Source: a virus
Strand: one strand, 5' to 3'
Virus record (IMG/VR): IMGVR_UViG_3300023179_000424
Coordinates: 1 to 27,516 of that record
Length of the DNA: 27,516 nt
The position numbers and the translations under genes were made by a program. Positions within the stretch are counted from its first letter, which is position 1. Each line of letters begins with the position of its first letter. Under the pieces are notes generated by a model. That model was not told the DNA's origin, ran no database searches, and was given only the letters and a program-made list of their open reading frames with translations. Shown here piece after piece: positions 6,639 through 11,723 of this stretch.

Positions 6639-6667
6639 ATAATATCAAACACACCGATCAGTGTCAA
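6639..6667 (-). promoter_or_regulatory. Consensus sigma70-like promoter with operator-like palindrome
   Basis: Minus strand -35 TTGACA (6667-6662, full consensus), 17-base spacer, -10 TATTAT (6644-6639, 5 of 6). The ATG starts six bases past the -10. Inside the spacer, ACACTGATCGGTGT (6651-6664) is a near-perfect palindrome centred on GATC, in the classic place for a repressor site. Confidence 0.8.
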
Positions 6668-6675
6668 TAACTATT

Positions 6676-7554
6676 TTATATGAGATAACTCTCTGTCTTT
6701 ATTAGATTATCTAGTTGATTTATCTCTTTGGAAGACAGTTTGTTGTCATCACCCATGATTTCTTGTATCTTATGCAAAAAATTAAGATACAGATGACGCT
6801 CCAATAACTTATACAAAACATTTCCTGGAAGTCTGTTTTTGACTCCATATTCCTTAATTTCTGCGGCAGTTAGAGGACGTGCAAAGCCTGATGCTCGATC
6901 TTTCTTTATCTTATCATATAAGTCTATTAATCCCTGAGCGTCATTTTCTATCTCTTTAATTTTTGCTTCGATTTCTTTTCGCAGAGTTTGCATATCATCT
7001 TTAGAAAAATGCTTTAACTCATTATAATCCACAATATCGTCTTTAAGTTCATCTTTAAGCACATCGATTTTTGAAACTGTGTCTTGAAACAATTTCATAT
7101 ATTTTTGTATATGAAAAGGCTTTTCTATTGGTTTCCGAACAAATTTGTTATTACTGATATCAAAAACGCCGTCTGCCGAATTATTAGCATTATCATAATC
7201 AGATTTGTCATTCAAAACGTGCAAGTTTATAGGATGTTGTGTACCAGAAACAATATCGCCGCTTAATTCAATAGCAATCTTTCTGACTTGATCCATTTTT
7301 TCATCTGATGTTGCCACTAAAACGTTTATATCAACATCAGAATCGTTTGAATATCTTTTAGTTAAAATGCTTCCTATCAGCGAATAATCTATTATATCAA
7401 CCTTTTTGCCTAGTATAGCAATTTTTACCAGAATTTGATCTCTGACAGAATCTTTAAGTTTTGGTTCGTCAACTATATCAAAAATTAAAGGACTTAAACT
7501 TGATTGTTCAGGGTCCAATATAGATTCGTGCAAAAAATTATTAAAAGATTTCAT
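6676..7554 (-). CDS. Nucleotidyltransferase-fold protein of phage MKSF type
   Basis: 292 aa from the ATG of MKSFNNFLHES. I chose this start because it follows the upstream stop directly and because MKSF/MKTF..FL.E is the usual beginning of many T4-type phage proteins; the open frame extends 21 codons further into the neighbour. At residues about 60-85 the segment YSLIGSILTKRY followed by SDVDINVLV gives the G-S-x(n)-D-x-D signature of the polymerase-beta/MNT nucleotidyltransferase superfamily, with acidic residues able to hold Mg. A long charged helical region with several KEIE-type heptads and an unclassified C-terminus follow. Substrate unknown: nucleotide addition to RNA, a protein or a small molecule are all possible. 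The gene lies downstream of, and probably shares a transcript with, the Cys-rich membrane peptide. Confidence 0.75.
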   Translation of the reverse strand: MKSFNNFLHESILDPEQSSLSPLIFDIVDEPKLKDSVRDQILVKIAILGKKVDIIDYSLIGSILTKRYSNDSDVDINVLVATSDEKMDQVRKIAIELSGDIVSGTQHPINLHVLNDKSDYDNANNSADGVFDISNNKFVRKPIEKPFHIQKYMKLFQDTVSKIDVLKDELKDDIVDYNELKHFSKDDMQTLRKEIEAKIKEIENDAQGLIDLYDKIKKDRASGFARPLTAAEIKEYGVKNRLPGNVLYKLLERHLYLNFLHKIQEIMGDDNKLSSKEINQLDNLIKTESYLI

Positions 7555-7555
7555 A

Positions 7556-7768
7556 TTAGTTACAATCGGTAGGACATGTAATGTTTGTTTCTGTGCAGGG
7601 ACAGCCTTGGCCTGCACAAACTATGGGCGAACAAATACCATCTCCACACTGATTTACACAAATAGGAAGATTTAAATTTTTGTGTTGATACTTTCCTAAC
7701 AGGGCAACACCAATCAATAGTGCAACAACAAAACAAACAGTTAAAATTGGTGTTAAAATCTTCATCAT
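7556..7768 (-). CDS. Cys-rich membrane-anchored micro-protein
   Basis: 70 aa. Residues 1-25 are one hydrophobic segment (KILTPILTVCFVVALLIGVALL), then a short basic link and a Cys-rich end. The pattern CVNQCGDGIC, C-A-G-Q-G-C-P-C-T-E and ITCPTDC resembles the CGDGxC...E..xxCPxDC module of some secreted eukaryotic and bacterial proteins; eight Cys fall in the last 35 residues. With the N-terminus in the membrane, the Cys domain is probably periplasmic and disulfide-bonded. RBS AAGGA lies before a double ATG; the first is used here. It has a 90-nt folded leader of its own. The stop lies one base before the start of the nucleotidyltransferase-like gene, so the two are coupled. Function unknown. 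Confidence 0.78.
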   Translation of the reverse strand: MMKILTPILTVCFVVALLIGVALLGKYQHKNLNLPICVNQCGDGICSPIVCAGQGCPCTETNITCPTDCN

Positions 7769-7783
7769 AAAATCCTTTCGAGA

Positions 7784-7873
7784 GAGCTACTTACTTCCAA
7801 CTCTTGACATCGTTCTGCTACAGAGTCAGATTCGGAGCAGGAAACGATAAAAACACTCCCTAGCAAGTAGCTC
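7784..7873 (-). ncRNA. Structured 5' leader of the Cys-rich peptide gene
   Basis: Three nested perfect helices on the minus strand: P1 GAGCTACTT/AAGTAGCTC (7865-7873 with 7784-7792, 9 bp), P2 ATCGTT/AACGAT (7843-7848 with 7809-7814, 6 bp) and P3 CTGCT/AGCAG (7836-7840 with 7815-7819, 5 bp). P1 and P2 are separated by a 16-nt purine-rich internal loop on each side, the arrangement expected of a riboswitch or protein-binding leader. It ends about 15 nt before the ATG. I do not recognise a known riboswitch or ribozyme core. Confidence 0.65.
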
Positions 7874-7876
7874 ACT

Positions 7877-7885
7877 ATTATTTAT
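7877..7885 (-). promoter_or_regulatory. Candidate late promoter ATAAATAAT
   Basis: Minus strand TAATAAATAATAG lies directly in front of the structured leader and overlaps the stop codon of the preceding gene. It resembles the T4 late element TATAAATA, and gp33 is encoded in this genome. In such AT-rich DNA a chance match is possible. Confidence 0.4.
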
Positions 7886-8205
7886 TAGTCATAATCTTTA
7901 GGTGTCCATCCTAATTTGGTTAAAACATCTAAAACATCGGGAAAAACTTCTCCCTCACGCCCAGACAAATAAAAATCCAAGTATTCTTCATTTAGTCCAC
8001 CTTTAACATTTCTTAAATTTGCAACTAAACCTCCTGCATAACGCCAAGATGCAGAAAACTCCTCATCATCTTTTACCCATATTTTATTACACAATGATGC
8101 ATAAAGATTTTTGGCAAAAGTTTCGTCCATAACTAAATTCATTATATCAGAGCTATTTAAAAGCTCCGTTTCAAACTTAGTATTTCCATAAATTTCGTAT
8201 ATCAT
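7885..8205 (-). CDS. Hypothetical small acidic protein
   Basis: 106 aa from MIYEIYGNTKF. An in-frame GTG lies 12 bases further upstream, but its GTGGAG is the likely Shine-Dalgarno for this ATG, which follows the neighbour's stop by one base; I therefore use the ATG. The product is soluble and mildly acidic, with segments DEEFSASWRYAGGLVANLRN and EYLDFYLSGREGEVFPDVLDVLTKLGW. The middle part reads like a small two-domain helical protein; no family recognised. It is translated after the DUF5658-like membrane protein from what is probably the tmRNA-headed transcript. Confidence 0.72.
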   Translation of the reverse strand: MIYEIYGNTKFETELLNSSDIMNLVMDETFAKNLYASLCNKIWVKDDEEFSASWRYAGGLVANLRNVKGGLNEEYLDFYLSGREGEVFPDVLDVLTKLGWTPKDYD

Positions 8206-8206
8206 A

Positions 8207-8530
8207 TTAAACTCCACTTAAAACATACAACCAGGGAATAATTGCAAATATTAAATAAAAAGATATCATAGACACCAAAAAGTTTTGCAACCACTTTCTA
8301 TCTTCGGCTCTGATGCATCTAGCGCCGATGATGATCATAACTGTTATTCCTATGATCTTGACAAAAAATAATCCTAGAAATGGACCTAAAAGTTGAATAA
8401 AATATCTAACCAGTGGGTTTCCTTCGGCTGAGGAACCTAGACGAGTAACGCCTATGTACGTTAATACTCCATCTGCAATTTGAAGAAGTCCAAAAAATAT
8501 GGACAAAATATATAATCTAGTGTTCGTCAT
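8207..8530 (-). CDS. DUF5658-like integral membrane protein
   Basis: 107 aa from MTNTRLYILSIFFG. A frame extension upstream would run through the tmRNA T-arm and is not used. Three to four transmembrane helices are clear: residues about 5-25, 45-70 and 80-105. The motif ADGVLTY followed by GSSAEGNPLVRYF, with Asp and Thr in helix 1 and E-x-NP in the loop, is the pattern I associate with DUF5658. The ATG lies 5 bases after the encoded CCA of the tmRNA; the only possible Shine-Dalgarno (AGG) is inside the tmRNA acceptor arm, so tmRNA 3' processing and translation of this gene should exclude each other. Function unknown; membrane context only. Confidence 0.75.
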   Translation of the reverse strand: MTNTRLYILSIFFGLLQIADGVLTYIGVTRLGSSAEGNPLVRYFIQLLGPFLGLFFVKIIGITVMIIIGARCIRAEDRKWLQNFLVSMISFYLIFAIIPWLYVLSGV

Positions 8531-8535
8531 AAAGT

Positions 8536-8932
8536 TGGTGGACCTGATCGAGAGTCGCACTCGATGTCCATAACGTCTTTGCTATTCCGTGTACAACAAT
8601 ATTTTGAACTTTCTTGCTTTCCAGGCACTTAACCCCGTTGACATTCCGTTCAAACAACTCTCAGTCACAAGGGGCTGATCAATCAGCTTTCTCACCCAAG
8701 ATTAGGTTTTACCCTCACATAACGGATGGTTATCTGTGAGCACCGCTAGTTTGAATTACGCAATTTATAGAGTAACTAGCAGAACATCTATAAATCACGG
8801 CTTATGCAGCTAAGGCGTAAGCAGAGTCGTTAAAGTTTGCACTTAAACGTTAGTCCATTTATTACGATGCCAAGGACTATCATCGTGTTGTGGGAAATAG
8901 CTCCGAACATTAAGTCGAAACTACGCAGGCCC
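8536..8932 (-). ncRNA. ssrA: Transfer-messenger RNA (tmRNA)
   Basis: Complete tmRNA of 397 nt including an encoded CCA. The 5' end GGGCCTG pairs over 7 bp with CAGGTCC before ACCA, and the third pair is G-U, the alanine identity pair. TTTCGAC follows the acceptor strand. The tag frame (8840-8802) is GCA AAC TTT AAC GAC TCT GCT TAC GCC TTA GCT GCA TAA, giving ANFNDSAYALAA, with the ALAA end used by ClpXP. P2 is seen as GCTATTTCC (8901-8893) with GGAATAGC (8588-8581). After the tag come a hairpin ATTTATAGA/TCTATAAAT whose loop GCTAGTT pairs with AACTAGC downstream (pseudoknot), then CTCACA/TGTGAG and GCTGA-TTGA-TCAGC hairpins. The T-arm has loop TGCGACT and a 6-bp stem, slightly unusual. It rescues stalled ribosomes with SmpB and tags proteins for degradation. 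Confidence 0.96.
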
Positions 8933-8942
8933 TTATTTCTCT

Positions 8943-8970
8943 ACTATATATAAAAATGGAAAAAAATCAA
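8943..8970 (-). promoter_or_regulatory. Promoter of the tmRNA transcript
   Basis: Minus strand TTGATT (8970-8965), 16 bases, TATAGT (8948-8943), ten bases before the mature tmRNA 5' end. It contains TTTTTATATATAGTAG, identical to the block in front of the hammerhead/hsp20 leader. The short extra 5' sequence would be removed by RNase P. Confidence 0.65.
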
Positions 8971-8977
8971 GAATTTA

Positions 8978-9550
8978 TTAAAATAAATTAGATTCCAAAA
9001 GTTCACACCAAAGATGAATTATGGTTATATGAGTTTCTTGGATTCTCTCTGTGAAAGATGATGGAACTATTAAAGAAATATCGGCCAAAGAGCGAAGTTC
9101 TCCACCATCTTTTCCAGTTAATGCAATTACTTTTGTTCCTTTTGTTTTTGCAGCTTTACAAGCCTCTATAATGTTTTTAGAATTTCCTGATGTAGAAATT
9201 GCAACTAACACATCGCTGTCTCCACAAAACGTTTCTACTTGTCGAGCGAAGGCTTGATCAAAAGAAAAATCATTTGACCAGCAGGTTAAAGTTGAAGCAT
9301 CCATTAAATGCATAGCTTTAATTCCAGGTCGATTCTTTTTATATCGTGCAACAAGCTCTTCTGTTAAATGCATGGCATCACACGTTGAACCACCATTTCC
9401 GCACGAATAAATTGTGCCACCAGATTTAACTGTCGTGAACAGAAGATTATACGAGTCTAGTATGTTCTTACAAAACTCTTGATCACCAGCCAATTTCATT
9501 TTCAATGCACCAGACTGAAATAACAAGTCTGATATCATATTGCAACTCAT
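8978..9550 (-). CDS. gmhA: Sedoheptulose-7-phosphate isomerase (SIS domain)
   Basis: 190 aa, full length for GmhA (about 190-195 aa). GmhA converts sedoheptulose 7-phosphate to D-glycero-D-manno-heptose 7-phosphate, the first step to the ADP- or GDP-heptose of LPS core and surface glycans. A SIS fold is clear: SCGNGGST at 49-56 (phosphate binding), then H61 and E65 in MHLTEE, AISTSGNSKNI (second phosphate loop) and ERIQETHITIIHLWCELLE with the Gln and His that complete the zinc site. No other heptose genes are in the window. In phages such genes are thought to modify host surface sugars or virion proteins. An alternative start four codons in (MISDLL) has the better RBS spacing. Confidence 0.93.
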   Translation of the reverse strand: MSCNMISDLLFQSGALKMKLAGDQEFCKNILDSYNLLFTTVKSGGTIYSCGNGGSTCDAMHLTEELVARYKKNRPGIKAMHLMDASTLTCWSNDFSFDQAFARQVETFCGDSDVLVAISTSGNSKNIIEACKAAKTKGTKVIALTGKDGGELRSLADISLIVPSSFTERIQETHITIIHLWCELLESNLF

Positions 9551-9552
9551 AA

Positions 9553-9876
9553 TTAAGCGTTACGTTCAATAAAATGTAAAATGTGTATAGGTATTAATTT
9601 TTTTGTTCCTGCATCCAATTTATCTATCAGATCTTGGGCCAACAGAAAGTTTTCTTGTTTAATGTGAGCTGATATGGATTTTAATATCTGCTTCTGATAA
9701 GAAGTTTTTGCAGTTGATATGCTATCGATCTCCAACGAAAACTTTTTACAATTTGCAGAAAATTGTTTTTTAGGAACTTCTAGTGATCCCATATATGAAT
9801 AAGCATATTTGTAGTCCATTGAGGACTCTGATAGCTTATAGAGATAATTTAAAAATGTTTGTTTATTAAAACTCAT
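9553..9876 (-). CDS. Hypothetical protein
   Basis: 107 aa, basic and rich in Lys, Ser and Tyr. It reads as a mostly helical protein (residues 60-107, ISAHIKQENFLLAQDLIDKLD) with no recognisable motif. It begins MSFNKQTFLNYLYKLSE. No clear Shine-Dalgarno; a short hairpin (AACTA-TAGTT) lies just before the ATG. It sits between the diphosphohydrolase-like gene and gmhA with gaps of 8 and 2 bases, so it is co-transcribed with both. Coding is supported by the tight packing rather than by homology. Confidence 0.65.
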   Translation of the reverse strand: MSFNKQTFLNYLYKLSESSMDYKYAYSYMGSLEVPKKQFSANCKKFSLEIDSISTAKTSYQKQILKSISAHIKQENFLLAQDLIDKLDAGTKKLIPIHILHFIERNA

Positions 9877-9884
9877 GCAACTAT

Positions 9885-10337
9885 TTAGTTGGCTAATACT
9901 TCCTCTTCTTCTGAGTTTTCTTCAGTTGAAATACTTGTGTTTTGAGTTGATTTTAGCATCTCAAAAATATTTTCCATAAAGTCTGTATTGTCCATATGTT
10001 CTAGCAGTTTGGGATCCAGTTTTGGTCTATCATCGACTCCTACTTGCCGGAGTTCCCACGCCAAAAGAAAAAACAAACAACAGCCAGCATTAGCCAGATG
10101 AGTGAGCCTCGTTTCTTTGTCTTTGTCTTGTCCATGAAACCACCTAGTTAGATGTCTTTGCAGTGCACCGAACGCTCTAGACCAATTCATTCCCTTTTCC
10201 CAATTTCTAGCTTCATATTTTGCTGCACCAAAGGTCAAAACTTTGGCTATCTCATTAACAGCATCATAAGGTACCAAATCCCATCGGATTTTTTGCTGAT
10301 CGTGCTTGATGCCTTCTGTTTTTTTGTTTTTTGTCAT
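9885..10337 (-). CDS. dATP/dGTP diphosphohydrolase-like protein (MazG-like all-alpha)
   Basis: 150 aa. Matches the phage family often annotated as dATP/dGTP diphosphohydrolase N-terminal domain (formerly DUF5664; MazZ of phage S-2L is a relative): KHDQQKIRWDLVPYDAV near the start, then AKVLTFGAAKYEARNWEKGM, RAFGALQRHLTRWFHGQD and E-T-R-L-T-H-L-A-N-A-G-C. These blocks supply the acidic and basic residues of an all-alpha NTP pyrophosphohydrolase that splits a dNTP into dNMP and pyrophosphate. Residues 110-150 form an acidic low-complexity tail. An RBS (AGGAGAGG) and a sigma70-like promoter precede it. Likely role: shaping the dNTP pool; the substrate is not determined by sequence. The family call is strong, the exact reaction less so. 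Confidence 0.82.
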   Translation of the reverse strand: MTKNKKTEGIKHDQQKIRWDLVPYDAVNEIAKVLTFGAAKYEARNWEKGMNWSRAFGALQRHLTRWFHGQDKDKETRLTHLANAGCCLFFLLAWELRQVGVDDRPKLDPKLLEHMDNTDFMENIFEMLKSTQNTSISTEENSEEEEVLAN

Positions 10338-10367
10338 GATACCTCTCCTAGATAATTTGTTATCTTA

Positions 10368-10396
10368 TGTATAGCACAGATGCTAAAAAATCTCAA
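10368..10396 (-). promoter_or_regulatory. Sigma70-like promoter before the diphosphohydrolase gene
   Basis: Minus strand TTGAGA (10396-10391, 5 of 6), 17-base spacer, TATACA (10373-10368). It lies in the short gap between phoH and the next gene, about 30 bases before that gene's ATG and RBS. Confidence 0.6.
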
Positions 10397-10400
10397 ATAT

Positions 10401-11165
10401 TTAATCTAGACCAAGATTTATTCTGGCAATAATATATTCTTTAACAAAACCAGATCTAACAATATCTTTTACTCCAAATTCTACTAGAGAAAAACTATCC
10501 ATAAATCTGGCAACTTTTATTAAATTTTCTATTCCTGATACTTGATTTTTTTTACCAGTCATTTTCAAATCATCTTGTCTATGATCTCCGCAAAGAATTA
10601 CACGAGTGTTTTTTCCTACACGGGTCAAAACGGAATTTATTTCGTGATCGGTACAATTCTGCACCTCATCGACAATAATTATTGCATCATCAAAAGTAAC
10701 ACCTCTTATGAATGAAGTGGACATAAACTCCAAGTAATCTCTCTTTTTTAAGAGATCATACACATCTCTTCTTCCACCACAAAGCTCGGCGAAAATTTCA
10801 CGATATGGTGCTTCGTAAAGTGCCATTTTTTCTTGCAAAGTACCAGGAAGGAATCCCTGATCTCTGGTAGTAACAGCACTTCTAACAATAATTATTCTTT
10901 TTGCCATTCCTGACAAAAGATCATTTAAAGCAAAGTATGATGCCAGAAACGTTTTTCCAGTTCCTGCTACACCATATAGAAGAATGTTTTTTCCCGAGCC
11001 GTTTGCATGAAACGCACCTTCTTGATTGTCTGTTAGCGGCGACACGTTGGCTAAAGAAAAATTGTGCTTTAGTATTTTCTTTTGTCGTCTGTATTCGTCT
11101 CTGATCTCTTCTATTAAAGTTACATCTTCCTGTTGACGATGAGACTGTCGTGATCTTTTACCCAT
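10401..11165 (-). CDS. phoH: PhoH-like P-loop ATPase
   Basis: 254 aa. Walker A is GVAGTGKT at 65-72; Walker B is IIIVDEVQN with D166 and E167; CGDHRQDD further on is the sensor-like block of PhoH proteins, and IVRSAVTTRDQGFLPGTLQEK is the typical helicase-like segment. The Q-like entry motif SPLTDNQEGAF precedes Walker A. PhoH is widespread in marine phages; its role there is unproven, although RNA helicase activity has been shown for some bacterial relatives. The basic Arg/Gln/Ser-rich N-terminus may contact nucleic acid. The ATG overlaps the FmdB-like gene's stop region, and an RBS (AAGGGA) lies inside that gene. Confidence 0.94.
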   Translation of the reverse strand: MGKRSRQSHRQQEDVTLIEEIRDEYRRQKKILKHNFSLANVSPLTDNQEGAFHANGSGKNILLYGVAGTGKTFLASYFALNDLLSGMAKRIIIVRSAVTTRDQGFLPGTLQEKMALYEAPYREIFAELCGGRRDVYDLLKKRDYLEFMSTSFIRGVTFDDAIIIVDEVQNCTDHEINSVLTRVGKNTRVILCGDHRQDDLKMTGKKNQVSGIENLIKVARFMDSFSLVEFGVKDIVRSGFVKEYIIARINLGLD

Positions 11166-11425
11166 TAGTGATCCCTTAGATTGTGTTTTGTCTTTCCCAA
11201 ACCTTTTTTAATTTGAGCCATTCTTTCTTTGAAAGCTCCCGAAGGTTTTTTCAATCCATCGAGCCTAAAGGGACTAAGCAAAGATGGTGCTGATAGAACG
11301 GAGGTGACTGAATTACTATTACAATTTGGACAAGGTTCTTTTATAGGAGTTTCTCGATCATCTATTCTTAATAGTTTATCAAACTTAAAATTACAAGCTG
11401 TGCAGAGGTAATCGTATGTTGGCAT
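11165..11425 (-). CDS. FmdB-type zinc ribbon protein
   Basis: 86 aa. MPTYDYLCTACNFKFDKLLRI, followed 20 residues later by EPCPNCNSNSV, is the FmdB/CxxC-CxxC zinc ribbon: C8 and C11 with C32 and C35. The C-terminal half is basic and Pro/Lys-rich (SPFRLDGLKKPSG, KKGLGKTKHN). In bacteria FmdB is named as a putative regulator; phage copies are common and uncharacterised. Strong RBS (TGGAGT). It is the first gene of the phoH unit and shares a boundary with phoH. Confidence 0.85.
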   Translation of the reverse strand: MPTYDYLCTACNFKFDKLLRIDDRETPIKEPCPNCNSNSVTSVLSAPSLLSPFRLDGLKKPSGAFKERMAQIKKGLGKTKHNLRDH

Positions 11426-11453
11426 TATTTACTCCACTATAAATTGATAAAAC

Positions 11454-11466
11454 CACATAGATTTAT
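11454..11466 (-). promoter_or_regulatory. Candidate late promoter CATAAATAAAT
   Basis: Minus strand ACATAAATAAATC, about 35 bases before the FmdB-like gene start. It matches the core of the T4 late element. Chance occurrence is possible given the base composition. Confidence 0.35.
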
Positions 11467-11516
11467 TTATGTCATAAAAAATATGTTGGAATGACTTCAC
11501 ATTCATCACTATCAAT

Positions 11517-11530
11517 ATAACATAAATAGA
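11517..11530 (+). promoter_or_regulatory. Candidate late promoter for the plus-strand small gene
   Basis: Plus strand AACATAAATAGAAA, about 35 bases before the ATG at 11564. It carries the ATAAATA core of T4 late promoters and is the only regulatory candidate for this isolated plus-strand gene. Confidence 0.4.
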
Positions 11531-11563
11531 AATATGCGTAAACAACTTTTATAGGTGTTAATT

Positions 11564-11710
11564 ATGAGTATTAAAAAGAAAGTTAAATGTTTGGTATGTC
11601 GATTGCTAGTTGCGCTAGGTCTAAAGAGCGTAGAGTCTTGCAAGGCTGGGCCTCTTCCAGTATCTGCACCCAAGAAAGCCAAGAAAAATACATCCAAAAA
11701 ATCTAAGTAA
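11564..11710 (+). CDS. Small basic protein with CxxC motif (48 aa)
   Basis: Plus-strand frame of 48 codons: MSIKKKVKCLVCRLLVALGL, then KSVESCKAGPLPVSAP and a Lys/Ser tail. A CLVC pair near the N-terminus is followed by a short hydrophobic helix; nearly a third of the residues are Lys or Arg. A weak RBS (AGGTG) lies 8 bases before the ATG, a late-type promoter candidate lies upstream, and a bidirectional terminator covers its stop. It is one of only two plus-strand genes in the window. The basic, Lys-rich end suggests nucleic acid or membrane contact. No family recognised. The frame on the opposite strand over the same bases lacks these signals and is rejected. Confidence 0.62.
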   Translation: MSIKKKVKCLVCRLLVALGLKSVESCKAGPLPVSAPKKAKKNTSKKSK

Positions 11711-11723
11711 AAACTACTTAGAT
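11696..11723. terminator. Bidirectional terminator between convergent genes
   Basis: Perfect 9-bp stem ATCTAAGTA/TACTTAGAT (11701-11723, 5-nt loop). On the minus strand it is followed by six T; on the plus strand by GGTGTTTTT. The stop codons of both converging genes (11708-11710 plus, 11714-11716 minus) lie inside it. Confidence 0.85.

Noticed and set aside
7784-7873. Hammerhead or tRNA in the leader of the Cys-rich peptide gene
   Set aside because: No CUGANGA core or cloverleaf fits; the three nested helices leave no room for either.
8531-8560. Extension of the DUF5658-like gene into the tmRNA T-arm
   Set aside because: The extra codons overlap the tmRNA 3' arm and have no RBS. The ATG at 8530 gives the natural membrane-protein start.
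11512-11697. A 61-codon minus-strand frame over the small plus-strand gene
   Set aside because: No RBS, and it would start in a promoter-like region. The plus-strand frame has promoter, RBS and terminator signals.
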